Source: Scytonema hofmannii PCC 7110 (lineage in GTDB: Bacteria; Cyanobacteriota; Cyanobacteriia; Cyanobacteriales; Nostocaceae). From it: DNA of 64,000 bases. Positions within the stretch are counted from its first letter, which is position 1; each line of letters begins with the position of its first letter. Position numbers and translations under genes: made by a program. Location of the stretch: assembly GCF_000346485.2 (NCBI RefSeq), contig NZ_KQ976354.1:10684341-10748340 (forward strand), given 5' to 3'. The notes beneath the pieces were generated by a model, which made no database searches, was not told where the DNA came from, and was given only the letters and a program-made list of their open reading frames with translations. Shown in pieces: positions 17,702-27,655 of this stretch.

Positions 17702-18802
17702 ATGGAAGTTAGCCGTATTCTTGTGGAGAAACCTTTCTTCTCAATTTGCATTCCTCAATACAACAGAACTTCATTTCTAATCGAAGCCTGTAAGGTGTTA
17801 GCATCGCAAACCTTTAAAAACTTTGAGGTTTGCATTTCTGACGATCGCTCAAATGATGGCAGAGAGCAAGAGTTAATTGACTATTTGCAGAATTCGGGCT
17901 TTTCTTTTGTATACCAACGACAGGAAAAAAACTTAAGATACGATGGCAATATTCGTGCCAGTATTGCCCTAGCACGAGGTCGCTACTGCCTTCTTCACGG
18001 AAATGATGACTGCTTGGCTTCTACCACAACACTCGATCTTCTGTACGAAGAAATCGAAAAATATGATTCCGTTGGAGTAGTCATTCCAAACTTTGAAGAT
18101 TGGTCAACACGGCAGGTTACAAGGCGTATTCGGAAATCTGACCTCATTGGTTCTGGACCCGAAATTGCTGCTACTCATTTTCGTAACGTTGCTTTTGTGA
18201 CCGGAGTTATTCTAGATCGAGTTCAAGCACAGAGCCATAGCACAGATAAGTGGGATGGTTCAGAAATGTATCAAATGTTTATTATGGCAAGAATCCTTGC
18301 CAGTGGAAGCTCTTTACTGGAGTTAGATATCTCAGCAGTACGAAAAGATATTCAAATCACGAACGAAAGCGTAGATAGCTATGCTGCAAAGCCCAAGCTT
18401 AACCCGTGTCCAATTGTTGAAAGGAAACTTCCTTTTATGCATATTGGTCGGTTAATAGCTGATGCGATCGCGCCTTATCTGACTCCTGCAAATAAGTCCA
18501 AGATTATAGAAAAAATATTTCTTCAACTTTACTTGTTTACTTACCCATTTTGGATTATAGAATATCGTCGCGTTCAATCTTGGAACTACGCAATAGGTAT
18601 TTGTCTTGGTATAAAGCCAAAGAACGTCTTTTTCGAGCTTGATTTTGGAATTCTCAGAAAAATCAGACTTTGTATTCTTTACTTCGCTATCTGTCTTTTC
18701 GGGTTAAGTATACCTGTAGGATTTTTTGAGAAGATTAAACCTTTCGTTTACTCGATTTCTAAATCCTTATTCTTTAAAATCAATACAAGGTATAGTTCAT
18801 GA
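17702..18802 (+). CDS. Glycosyltransferase family 2
   Basis: 366 residues. The GT-A core shows FSICIPQYNRTSFLIEAC, CISDDRSNDG and LLHGNDDCL in place of the usual DxD. The C-terminus (about 280-350) is rich in aromatic and hydrophobic residues and may hold one or two membrane-associated helices, including ILYFAICLFGLSIPVGFF. The stop overlaps the start of the following methyltransferase as ATGA, which indicates coupled translation. Confidence 0.85.
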   Translation: MEVSRILVEKPFFSICIPQYNRTSFLIEACKVLASQTFKNFEVCISDDRSNDGREQELIDYLQNSGFSFVYQRQEKNLRYDGNIRASIALARGRYCLLHGNDDCLASTTTLDLLYEEIEKYDSVGVVIPNFEDWSTRQVTRRIRKSDLIGSGPEIAATHFRNVAFVTGVILDRVQAQSHSTDKWDGSEMYQMFIMARILASGSSLLELDISAVRKDIQITNESVDSYAAKPKLNPCPIVERKLPFMHIGRLIADAIAPYLTPANKSKIIEKIFLQLYLFTYPFWIIEYRRVQSWNYAIGICLGIKPKNVFFELDFGILRKIRLCILYFAICLFGLSIPVGFFEKIKPFVYSISKSLFFKINTRYSS

Positions 18803-19485
18803 TAACAACTAATCAGAAATTAGAAGAGCGAATTCTCTTAAATTTAGGATGCGGTCAAACTCGTCCTTTAGGATGGCTCAACACTGATTCTTCACTTAAT
18901 AGCTTATTTCAAAAGTATCCACTGATTAAACGACTGACGAGGAAGATATACAAGTCCATAGAATATAATACATCTAATGTTATGTTTATGGATTTACGAT
19001 ATGTATGGAACTTTAAGGATTGCAGTGTTGATGTTGTTTACGCATGTCATGTTTTTGAACATCTAACGTTAAAAACATCACAGTTATTTATGAGTGAAGC
19101 TTTTAGAGTACTCCGTCCTAATGGCATTCTAAGAATAGTTGTTCCTGACCTTTATCAACTAGCTAAAAATTATGTTTATCGCTATGAACAGGGTGATGAG
19201 GTAGCCAGTCAAGAATTCTTAGAGGTTGCCAATCTTCACCAAGAAGGAACATACTCTAAAAACCGGAATATTCTTGTTAAAACTCTGAATTTTTTACAGA
19301 ATTATCCACATCAGCATAAATATATGTATGATGCTAGTTCTATTAAAAAGATTATGCAAGCTAATGGCTTTGTTGATATATGCGAATCTGCTTATGGAGA
19401 AAGCAAGTATATATCGGAAATTAATCAAGTAGAGTATACCAAAGAAGGAGTTCCATCTATTTATATAGAAAGCAAAAAAAGTTAA
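18799..19485 (+). CDS. Class I SAM-dependent methyltransferase
   Basis: 228 residues. ILLNLGCGQTRPLGWLNTD is the SAM-binding loop, and DVVYACHVFEHL plus VLRPNGILRIVVPDL are the downstream motifs of the methyltransferase 11 group. It starts inside the stop of the preceding GT2 gene. Proteins of this shape are common in polysaccharide clusters. Whether it modifies the glycan or a precursor is not visible. Confidence 0.83.
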   Translation: MITTNQKLEERILLNLGCGQTRPLGWLNTDSSLNSLFQKYPLIKRLTRKIYKSIEYNTSNVMFMDLRYVWNFKDCSVDVVYACHVFEHLTLKTSQLFMSEAFRVLRPNGILRIVVPDLYQLAKNYVYRYEQGDEVASQEFLEVANLHQEGTYSKNRNILVKTLNFLQNYPHQHKYMYDASSIKKIMQANGFVDICESAYGESKYISEINQVEYTKEGVPSIYIESKKS

Positions 19486-19504
19486 AGTGTTGTAAAAAGA
19501 TGCT

Positions 19505-20536
19505 ATGAAAATTATCATAACTGGCGGAACGGGTGGTACAAATGTTGGTGATGCTTTGTTCAAAGCTGCACTCAATTCCAATCTGAAGCCTGTGTTTGTC
19601 AATATGCAATCAGCATTTGAGGCTTCAAAATTAATTAAGTCTATAAATTGGCATCTACGGGGAAGATATCCATCTCGACTGCAAGCTTTTAGTCAGAATA
19701 TTGTTCAAAGGTGTTTGGCGCAACAAACTGAGGTTCTCATGACAACAGGTATTGCTCCTATCTCTCACCAAGCATTATCTGAACTTAGCGATCGCGGAAT
19801 TAAGAAAATTAACTTTCTCACTGACGATCCTTGGAATCCAGTACTTTACTCTCCTTGGTTTCTCAAAGCACTGCCCTATTACGATATAGTTTTTTCTCCC
19901 CGTCGTGACAATATCAACGATCTTCTGCAACTTGGATGTTCTCATGTTCAATATTTACCCTTTGGGTTTAATGAAGAGTTATTTTATCCGGAAACGTCAA
20001 TAACTCTAGAAGAAAAATATCAGTATGATTGTGATGTTATTTTTGTAGGCGGTGCTGACAGCGATCGCAGACCCTGGATAAACGCACTCATTTGCGCTGG
20101 TCTGAAAGTCAATCTTTACGGTGCTTACTGGGAACGCTACCCAGAAACCAAATCAAGTTTGCGAGGATATGCCAATCCACGGACACTTAGGTTAGCCACT
20201 CGCACAGCTAAAGTAGCACTCTGTTTGGTAAGAAAATCCAATCGTGATGGTCACGTCATGAGAAGCTTTGAAATTCCAGCCATTGGTGGTTGTATGTTGA
20301 CCGAAGACACTCAAGAACATCGAGAGATTTTTGGAGACGAAGGCAAAGCAGTTGTTTATTTCAGAACTATTCCAGAGATGGTAGAAAAAGCTCAGTGGTT
20401 GTTAAATCACGATACCGAACGCCATCGCCTTGCTCAAAATGCTCATTTGTTGATCGCTCAAGGTAGACACACATACAAAGACCGCTTAAAAACTATGTTG
20501 TCTTTGGAAGAATATCATCTGCAACTCCAATCATGA
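19505..20536 (+). CDS. CgeB-like glycosyltransferase (GT1/GT4 type)
   Basis: 343 residues. The start MKIIITGGTGGTNVGDAL resembles a nucleotide-binding loop, and the sequence FSPRRDNINDLLQLGC followed by YLPFGFNEELFYPE is typical for the CgeB/'glycosyl transferase 1_2' group. RSFEIPAIGGCMLTEDT is the donor-side motif. The stop overlaps the ATG of the next gene (ATGA). An enzymatic role in glycan assembly is inferred from family and place. Confidence 0.82.
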   Translation: MKIIITGGTGGTNVGDALFKAALNSNLKPVFVNMQSAFEASKLIKSINWHLRGRYPSRLQAFSQNIVQRCLAQQTEVLMTTGIAPISHQALSELSDRGIKKINFLTDDPWNPVLYSPWFLKALPYYDIVFSPRRDNINDLLQLGCSHVQYLPFGFNEELFYPETSITLEEKYQYDCDVIFVGGADSDRRPWINALICAGLKVNLYGAYWERYPETKSSLRGYANPRTLRLATRTAKVALCLVRKSNRDGHVMRSFEIPAIGGCMLTEDTQEHREIFGDEGKAVVYFRTIPEMVEKAQWLLNHDTERHRLAQNAHLLIAQGRHTYKDRLKTMLSLEEYHLQLQS

Positions 20537-21714
20537 AACTTAAAATTGCCATTGTTGTTCATGGGCGCTTTCATTCTTTTGACTTGGCGCGAGAGCTGAT
20601 TAATCAAGGTCACGATCTGACTTTGTTTACTAATTATCCCAAAAAGGTTGTAGAAAAATTTGGAATTCCTCAAAAGTGTGTTCAAAGTTTTTTACTACAT
20701 GGTGTTTTAAGCCGTGTTGTTCATCGATTGCATGAAATCTTGGGTACTTCCGACTTTGAAGCTTTTCTTCATTCCAAATTCTCTAACTGGGCTGCTCGGT
20801 CTTTAGTTAAACAGGACTATCAAGTTGTCTATGTCTTTAGTGGCATTGCTGAAGAAATTTTTCAGGTTTTGTCCGAGCAACCTATACATAAAACGCTGGT
20901 CAGAGGTTCTTCTCATATTCGGACTCAATTTCAGCTTTTATTGGAGGAGGAAAAACGAACTGGTAAAACTGTAGAAAAGCCAAGTGAGTGGATAATTGCT
21001 CGAGAAGAGCGAGAATATCAATTGGCTGATACAGTGATATGTCTGTCAGCTTTTGCCCAACAATCTTTTATTCATCGCAATATAAGCAAAGATAAACTTA
21101 AAGTTCTTAGCCTTGGTACTCAATTAGAGAAATTTCGCCCTGATGAGAAGCTTATTGAAGCTCGATATAACAGAATACTTTCCGGACAACGTCTTAATAT
21201 TTTGATGGTCGGAACCTTTTCTTTTCGTAAAGGAGTTTATGATTTTGTTAAAATAGCATCACTGGCAAAGGATTTTGCTTCGTTTCAATTTGTTGGATCT
21301 ATTGCTGATGAAGCCCTAGATTTACAAAAAAGTAGCGAATTTATTGAATTTATTCCCCGGCAACCCCAGTTTGAGTTACCAAAGTTTTATGCAAAGGCGG
21401 ATATTTTTATCTTCACTACGCTTGAAGATGGTTACGCCGTTGTTTTATCTCAAGCTCAAGCTGCTGGATTACCAATTTTAACTACAACAAATTGCTCCGG
21501 TCCGGATATTCTTTTAGAAGATTGGACGGGTTGGGTTTTTCCAATTCGCAGCCCTAAGAGTTTTGTAGAGAGGCTAAAGTGGTGTCATGAAAATCGACAA
21601 GACTTGGCACAAATGGTGTGGAGAGTTTATCATGGCTACAAACCCAGGGATTGGGCAGAGGTAGCAGCAAATTTTATTAGTATTCATACAAACTTGCTTG
21701 TGGGAGGAGGTTAG
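20533..21714 (+). CDS. Glycosyltransferase family 4
   Basis: 393 residues. KIAIVVHGRFHSFDLARELI opens the acceptor domain. MVGTFSFRKGVYDFVKIA and FTTLEDGYAVVLSQAQAAGLPIL form the donor side, with Gln in place of the second Glu of the E-x7-E motif. Coupled to the CgeB-like gene by a 4-base overlap. It is the last gene before a 346-base gap. Confidence 0.86.
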   Translation: MKLKIAIVVHGRFHSFDLARELINQGHDLTLFTNYPKKVVEKFGIPQKCVQSFLLHGVLSRVVHRLHEILGTSDFEAFLHSKFSNWAARSLVKQDYQVVYVFSGIAEEIFQVLSEQPIHKTLVRGSSHIRTQFQLLLEEEKRTGKTVEKPSEWIIAREEREYQLADTVICLSAFAQQSFIHRNISKDKLKVLSLGTQLEKFRPDEKLIEARYNRILSGQRLNILMVGTFSFRKGVYDFVKIASLAKDFASFQFVGSIADEALDLQKSSEFIEFIPRQPQFELPKFYAKADIFIFTTLEDGYAVVLSQAQAAGLPILTTTNCSGPDILLEDWTGWVFPIRSPKSFVERLKWCHENRQDLAQMVWRVYHGYKPRDWAEVAANFISIHTNLLVGGG

Positions 21715-22060
21715 TAAAAGTTATGGAAAACTAATATTTTTTATCTGAAATCAATTGCGCTACATCTAATATCTAGTTAAAAGTCTGCATAAGTTTCTGA
21801 CAGAATTACAATATAAAACGAATATGAATTGTTTCCCAAAAAAAACAAGGCATCTATTTATCATCTATCAATCTATCCAATCAAAATTCTTAGCGCTGAA
21901 GGGCAACTACGAGCTTAAAAGCATCTTACTGCTACCCAAAAAATGTGGCATAAATGTTACAGAGAGATTATGATGACTTCATCCCAAAAGACTGGGTAAA
22001 AAGAACAGCAACCTTTGCTGCTATTTATAAAGATTTGTTAAGACCAAGAGGTACGTCATA
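21715..22060. other. 346-base A/T-rich gap within the operon
   Basis: I see no gene. The stretch separates two groups of glycan genes and may contain a promoter for the second group (polymerase-like gene onward), but no specific site is convincing. Confidence 0.4.
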
Positions 22061-23425
22061 ATGATTACAGAAGATCACCTATGGTTAATGTTGTGGTTGT
22101 TTATTTGGCTGATGGTTGTCCATTTAGTCGTTCGCAACCAGTGGAATCAAAAAAGAGCAAGTGCGGGGTTACCACTAATTTATTTGCTAAGCCTATCCAT
22201 GATTCATTGGTTTGGGGCTTTAATTTATGCATTTCCTTGGTATATTCCTACTTCCGCTTATTTAATGAGTCAAGATGTTTCTATTGCTCACGTCTTAGCA
22301 GGCTTTCATCAAAGTGTTTACGGTGTTATTGGGTTTGGAATTGGTAGCACTCTTTTAGCACCTTGGGTACTTAAAGAGCTTAAACCAGCTTGGCTGTCTG
22401 AAGTTTCTCGCCCGCCTGACTTGAAGCTTCCTAAGACCTACATTTCTATAGGTCTTTTTATATGTGTGGCAATCGCTCCTATTTTGCTTGGGGTTCCTGG
22501 TTTATCTGCCATAACGACATCAGGTGTGTCTCTCTTTATTGTGGGCTTGTGTCTTGCTTGTTGGAAATCCTGGTATGTGGGTGATAGTAAAGCCTTTCTG
22601 ACGTGGCTGATTCTTGCCTGTAGTATGCCACTCATAACAGTGTTAACTTTAGGGTTTATTGGGTACGGAGCCGTTGCATCCTTAGTTGTACTCATTTTTG
22701 TTTTTAACTTCTACCGCCCGCGATGGAAAGTTGTTATTACGGGGTTACTTCTGCTTGTATTAGGACTATCCGTCTTCGTCAACTATATGCGCGATCGCGT
22801 TGAAATTCGAGCGACCGTTTGGGGTGGTCAAAGCGGACAAACAAGAATTGAGCGATTGTGGCAAACGGTTACTACCTTTGAACTTTTCGATCCATTTAAA
22901 CAAGAACATTTAGAAGCGATTGACGCTCGACTTAACCAGAATACTTTGGTAGGTCAGACTGTTAATCACATTTCTGCAGGTTTTGTTGATTATGCTCATG
23001 GCGGAACGCTAGAACAAGCGGCAATTGCAGCCATTCCTCGTCTTCTTTGGCCAGATAAACCAGTACGCGCTGGTAGCCCTGAAATTGTCAGCCGTTACAC
23101 GGGTATAGAGTTTGCTGATAGAACAAGTGTAGGAGTTGGGCAAGTTATGGAATTTTATATCAACTTTGGTTCGATAGGTGTGTTCTTGGGCTTTCTTGTT
23201 TATGGTACTTTACTACGAATTATCGATATATCAGCTGGACAAAAGTTAATCAATGGAAATTGGTCAGGATTTGCTTCATGGTTTCTGCCCGGATTGGGTT
23301 TAATTCAACCTGGTGGCTCCTTAGTAGAAGTGGTAGCCAGCACATCAGCTTCCGTCGTCTTGGTGTATTTTCTCAATAAATTTTATCAGTCAAAAACAAA
23401 GCCAGGACAAGTACTGTCCCATTAA
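22061..23425 (+). CDS. Multi-pass membrane protein, oligosaccharide polymerase-like
   Basis: 454 residues with about ten to twelve hydrophobic segments and a larger hydrophilic loop (roughly residues 245-340, with the positively charged NYMRDRVEIRATVWGGQSGQTR and RLLWPDKPVRAGSPE). This layout is that of O-antigen/oligosaccharide repeat-unit polymerases (Wzy/WzyE-like), where the loop faces the periplasm and holds catalytic arginines. The family is poorly conserved in sequence, so this call rests on topology and on the place among glycosyltransferases. If correct, the cluster mixes Wzy-type and ABC-type parts. Confidence 0.65.
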   Translation: MITEDHLWLMLWLFIWLMVVHLVVRNQWNQKRASAGLPLIYLLSLSMIHWFGALIYAFPWYIPTSAYLMSQDVSIAHVLAGFHQSVYGVIGFGIGSTLLAPWVLKELKPAWLSEVSRPPDLKLPKTYISIGLFICVAIAPILLGVPGLSAITTSGVSLFIVGLCLACWKSWYVGDSKAFLTWLILACSMPLITVLTLGFIGYGAVASLVVLIFVFNFYRPRWKVVITGLLLLVLGLSVFVNYMRDRVEIRATVWGGQSGQTRIERLWQTVTTFELFDPFKQEHLEAIDARLNQNTLVGQTVNHISAGFVDYAHGGTLEQAAIAAIPRLLWPDKPVRAGSPEIVSRYTGIEFADRTSVGVGQVMEFYINFGSIGVFLGFLVYGTLLRIIDISAGQKLINGNWSGFASWFLPGLGLIQPGGSLVEVVASTSASVVLVYFLNKFYQSKTKPGQVLSH

Positions 23426-23469
23426 TCACATCCCTATTGCTACCAATGAAAGGACGGTAACTCAGAACC

Positions 23470-24627
23470 ATGCATCAAACTCAAAATCGATTCCACTGTC
23501 ATCTCTGGTTACCTGACTTATTTGACTCTACAGGGGGCATCCAACGTTATTCTTCTTTCTGTGTTCGGGCTTTTCAAACCGTTTATCCTGACTTTAATTA
23601 CGATATTTTTATCAAGCACGATATTCACTTACCTCCTGTTTCCCCTTATTTACGCTTTCATGCGTCTGGTCACTTGCCTTTGTCTCTACGTACCCCTGCT
23701 TTTGCTGCTCAATTGCTCGGCTTTGGTCTTTGGCAACGTCCAAATCTAATTTTTTCCACTCATCTCAACTTTAGTGTTGCTGCTTATCAATTAAAACAAC
23801 TTGCTAAAATACCCTACTGCACTATTGCTCACGGTATCGAAGCTTGGGATATAAAAAAATCTTCTATCAAAACGGCTCTACATCATGCAGACCTTATTCT
23901 AGCAGTGAGCAGCTATACCCGCGATCGCTTACTCAAAGAACAAAATCTCGATCCCGATAAAGTTGCTCTTCTACCAAACACATTCGATGCAAGTCGCTTC
24001 AAACCTTCGCTAAAACCTGCTTATTTACTAGAAAAATATAAACTGACTTCAACACAGCCGATCGTCTTGACTGTTGCAAGATTGGCAAAAGGCGAACAGT
24101 ACAAAGGATATGACAAAGTTCTGCAAGCTCTGCCATTGATTCGCAAAGTCATTCCCGATATTCACTACATCCTTATTGGTAAGGGAGATGATAGACCCAG
24201 AATTGAGCAAATCATAACTCAACTCGAACTACAAGACTGTGTAACCCTTGCTGGCTTTGTACCAGATGAGCATTTGTGCGATTACTATAACCTTTGCGAT
24301 GTCTATGCCATGCCTAGCAAAGGAGAAGGGTTTGGCATAGTCTACTTAGAAGCATTAGCTTGTGGCAAACCCGTCTTAGCAGGTAATCAAGATGGGGCAA
24401 TTGATGCGCTTTGTCATGGCAAACTGGGAGCACTCGTTAATCCTGATGATATCGGCGAAATTACTCAAGCCTTGATTAAAATTTTACGCTATGTTTATCC
24501 CAATCCTTTAATTTATCAGCCTGAAGCTTTACGCCAGAAAGTCATTCATACTTTTGGGTTTGAACGTTTTCAACAGAATCTTGCAAATCTTATGGGTGAG
24601 TATTTTAAGTTAATGACAAGGAGATAA
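23470..24627 (+). CDS. Glycosyltransferase family 4
   Basis: 385 residues. The N-terminal LPDLFDSTGGIQRYSSF and the donor-side YAMPSKGEGFGIVYLEALACGKPVLAG (E-x7-E in SKGEGFGIVYLEALAC) are well preserved. VARLAKGEQYKGYDKVL marks the hinge. Retaining GT-B enzyme by family. The next gene, an asparagine synthetase, starts 5 bases after its stop. Confidence 0.9.
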   Translation: MHQTQNRFHCHLWLPDLFDSTGGIQRYSSFCVRAFQTVYPDFNYDIFIKHDIHLPPVSPYLRFHASGHLPLSLRTPAFAAQLLGFGLWQRPNLIFSTHLNFSVAAYQLKQLAKIPYCTIAHGIEAWDIKKSSIKTALHHADLILAVSSYTRDRLLKEQNLDPDKVALLPNTFDASRFKPSLKPAYLLEKYKLTSTQPIVLTVARLAKGEQYKGYDKVLQALPLIRKVIPDIHYILIGKGDDRPRIEQIITQLELQDCVTLAGFVPDEHLCDYYNLCDVYAMPSKGEGFGIVYLEALACGKPVLAGNQDGAIDALCHGKLGALVNPDDIGEITQALIKILRYVYPNPLIYQPEALRQKVIHTFGFERFQQNLANLMGEYFKLMTRR

Positions 24628-24632
24628 TTTTT

Positions 24633-26432
24633 ATGTGTGGCATCTCAGGAATTCTGACCGTCGATCGATATCAGGATGCCTTAGAAACAATTATTCGGCG
24701 GATGCAGATAGCGATAAAACATCGCGGTCCTGATGATGCTGGTATTTATATTTCACCTGACAGACAAGCCGCCCTTGCTCATACCCGTTTGTCAATTCTC
24801 GACCTCAGCCCTGCGGGACATCAACCCATGTCCGCATCGAATGGACGGTACTGGATTACTTTTAATGGTGAGATTTATAATTTTCAACAACTGCGGCAAA
24901 ATCTCATCTCCCAAGGAGAGCAGTTTTATTCACAAACAGACACAGAAGTTATCCTCAAACTTTATCAGAGAATGGGGCATAACTGTGTTAAGCATTTACG
25001 GGGAATGTTTGCTTTTGCTATCTGGGATAACCTGGAAAAAACGTGTTTTTTAGCTCGCGATCCTCTAGGAATCAAACCGTTATATTATTGGCAATCTGGT
25101 TCAACTCTGATTTTTGCCTCAGAACTCAGATCTGTTCTTGCCTCTAGGTTGCCAGAGGTTAAGATGAGCAAATCGGGATTATATGGCTATTTGGTGACTG
25201 GTTCAGTCCCAGAACCATACACTCTTATAGAAGATATTTACTGTTTGCCAGCTGGTCATTGGTTGTATTGGCAATCTACTGGTGTCAGAAAACAGCAATA
25301 CTGGCAAATTAACTTTACTCCCGAACAAATTTCACCCCAAGAAGCTCAAGAAAAAACTCATGCTGCTTTGGTTGACTCAATTCAACATCACTTTATCAGT
25401 GATGTGCCTGTAGGAATCTTTTTAAGTGGTGGTATCGACTCAACTACTGTTCTCGCCCTGGCTAGTCAGACACAGAAAGAACAATTGAGTACCTACTCCA
25501 TCGCTTTTGAAGAAACGCAGTGGAATGAAGGGGAGATTGCCAAACGAATTGCTAAGGAATTTGGTGCAAAACACACGGAATATAAAGTCACAGCATCAGC
25601 TGCTAAAGAGTTATTACCTAAATTTTTAGAAGCGATCGATCAACCCAGTATCGATGGTTTTAATACTTTTTGTGTGTCAAAAGTTGCTCGTGAAAGCGGT
25701 ACTAAAGTTGTACTCTCAGGGCTTGGTGGAGATGAGTTATTTGCAGGGTATCAGTCTTTTGTGAAAATTCCACAAATGGTAGCAAAAAGCAAGCAGTTGA
25801 AAGCAATTCCTATGCTTGCTACTAGCGCAGGAATGGCTTTGGCTCATTGGGGTGTGCCGCCAAAAATGAAGCGCTTGGGTGATTTTCTTCAAGGCTCTCC
25901 TAGTTCATCTGCAGCTTATCGCAGTTTTCGAGGAATTTTCTCTCATACAGAAGCTTGTGTACTTGCCCATCAATATGTTGAATCTCCTCCAACTTCCTTT
26001 CATTGGGAAAATCATTTAAATACTCAACAACAAACTCTTACCTTAGAAGATGAAGTTAGTTTTTTAGAACTCAGTTGTTATATGCGGAATCAATTACTCC
26101 GCGACAGCGATGTCATGAGTATGGCTTGGGGGCTAGAATTACGCGTTCCTCTGGTTGATAGCAGTTTGTTAGAAGCAGTTGCGCCAATCCCCAGTCATAT
26201 TCGTTTAGCCTTTGGAAAAAAATTATTGATTGCATCCGTTCCTGATTTACCTGATTGGGTTATCAACCGTCCCAAACGAGGCTTTTTCTTTCCCTATGAG
26301 CAGTGGATGGCAGGTGAATGGCGGGATTACTTCAGCAATATAACTGCCCCAAATAACATACCCCTTAAACCCTGGTATCGTCGGTGGAGTCTGGCAGTTC
26401 TTAAATATTGGTGGGAGCAGGTAACAAAATGA
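24633..26432 (+). CDS. asnB: Asparagine synthase (glutamine-hydrolysing), AsnB family
   Basis: 599 residues. It begins MCGISGIL, so Cys2 becomes the N-terminal nucleophile of the glutaminase domain (about 1-210). The synthetase domain has the ATP-pyrophosphatase loop FLSGGIDSTTVLALA near residue 270. In polysaccharide clusters AsnB homologues often amidate uronic acids or act on other carboxylates instead of making free asparagine. Its place between two glycosyltransferases, with 5 bases before and an ATGA overlap after, favours that use here (inference). A housekeeping asparagine synthetase cannot be excluded. Confidence 0.9.
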   Translation: MCGISGILTVDRYQDALETIIRRMQIAIKHRGPDDAGIYISPDRQAALAHTRLSILDLSPAGHQPMSASNGRYWITFNGEIYNFQQLRQNLISQGEQFYSQTDTEVILKLYQRMGHNCVKHLRGMFAFAIWDNLEKTCFLARDPLGIKPLYYWQSGSTLIFASELRSVLASRLPEVKMSKSGLYGYLVTGSVPEPYTLIEDIYCLPAGHWLYWQSTGVRKQQYWQINFTPEQISPQEAQEKTHAALVDSIQHHFISDVPVGIFLSGGIDSTTVLALASQTQKEQLSTYSIAFEETQWNEGEIAKRIAKEFGAKHTEYKVTASAAKELLPKFLEAIDQPSIDGFNTFCVSKVARESGTKVVLSGLGGDELFAGYQSFVKIPQMVAKSKQLKAIPMLATSAGMALAHWGVPPKMKRLGDFLQGSPSSSAAYRSFRGIFSHTEACVLAHQYVESPPTSFHWENHLNTQQQTLTLEDEVSFLELSCYMRNQLLRDSDVMSMAWGLELRVPLVDSSLLEAVAPIPSHIRLAFGKKLLIASVPDLPDWVINRPKRGFFFPYEQWMAGEWRDYFSNITAPNNIPLKPWYRRWSLAVLKYWWEQVTK

Positions 26433-27622
26433 AAGTCCTTCATGTGATTCCCTCTGTTGCTCCAGTTCGAGGTGGTCCGAGTCTCGCAGCGATCGAAATG
26501 GTCAAGGCACTACAAGATAGGGGTGTTGAAGCTGAGATTGCGACGACAAATGATAACGGACCAGATTTGCTAGATATACCTCTTGGGCAACGCACCGAGT
26601 ACCATGAAGTACCAATTTGGTTCTTTTCTCGATTTTCCCCTAACTCCCATGCTGTACGTGAGTTTGCTTTTTCCAGTCAGTTAACTGCTTGGTTGTGGCA
26701 AGAAATTCACCAATATGACCTGCTACACATCCATGCTATCTTTTCTTACCCCTCTACAGTAGCGATGGCGATTGCCCGTCAAAAACAGGTTCCTTATATA
26801 GTTCGCCCTTTAGGACAATTGTGCCAGTGGTCTCTTCAACAAAGTGCTCGCAAAAAGCAAATTTATCTCCAACTTATAGAAACAGCGAATCTTAAAGGTA
26901 GTCAAGCACTTCACCTGACCTCTAAGCAAGAACAGCAAGAAGTTTCTTTGTTAAGTTTAAATACCCCTAATTTTATTTTGCCTCACGGTTTGTCAATCCC
27001 GCCTACCATTCCTGATGCTCGTCAGCGTTTGCGCCAATATCTCAATATTCCGCTAGATGAACCCGTCATTTTATTTTTGTCTCGCCTGCATCCTAAAAAA
27101 GGTTTAGATTATCTAATTCCAGCACTAGGGAAACTCAATAATTACCGCTTTACCTTTGTCTTAGCAGGTAATGGCTCACCAGAATGTGAAAAACACGTAG
27201 AATCACTGATTTTTTCTCATGGCATTCGCACTCATACGCATATTACCGGATTTGTTGAAGGAGAAAGAAAGAATATATTGATGCAAGGAGCAGACTTGTT
27301 TGCTCTCACTTCCCACTCAGAAAATTTTGGAGTCGCAGTTTTAGAAGCTCTTGCTGTTGGTCTTCCCGTGCTGGTAACTCCTGGTGTTGCCTTAGCTGAC
27401 TTGGTGAAAGAGGAGCGTTTGGGTTATGTTCCTGAACTGGATGTGACTGCGATCGCATCTCTTTTAAAACAAGCTTTAGAACATCCTCAAGAAGCAAAGA
27501 GTATGGGTAAGTATGCCAGGAAACTGATTTCAGAGAAATACACTTGGAGGAACATATCTAGCAATCTTATCGAGATTTACACCAAAATTATCAACCAAAA
27601 TGAGTTGCGTTCAATGCAATAG
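26429..27622 (+). CDS. Glycosyltransferase family 4
   Basis: I chose ATG 26429, which overlaps the asnB stop as ATGA and starts MKVLHVIPSVAPVRGGPSLA. GTG 26408 is in frame upstream but adds only 7 residues. About 397 residues. HPKKGLDYLIPALGKL and HSENFGVAVLEALAVGLPVL show the donor site with its E-x7-E motif. Retaining enzyme by family, donor unknown. Confidence 0.9.
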   Translation: MKVLHVIPSVAPVRGGPSLAAIEMVKALQDRGVEAEIATTNDNGPDLLDIPLGQRTEYHEVPIWFFSRFSPNSHAVREFAFSSQLTAWLWQEIHQYDLLHIHAIFSYPSTVAMAIARQKQVPYIVRPLGQLCQWSLQQSARKKQIYLQLIETANLKGSQALHLTSKQEQQEVSLLSLNTPNFILPHGLSIPPTIPDARQRLRQYLNIPLDEPVILFLSRLHPKKGLDYLIPALGKLNNYRFTFVLAGNGSPECEKHVESLIFSHGIRTHTHITGFVEGERKNILMQGADLFALTSHSENFGVAVLEALAVGLPVLVTPGVALADLVKEERLGYVPELDVTAIASLLKQALEHPQEAKSMGKYARKLISEKYTWRNISSNLIEIYTKIINQNELRSMQ

Positions 27623-27655
27623 AGAAAATTTTATTATTAGCAACATATAAAAATA

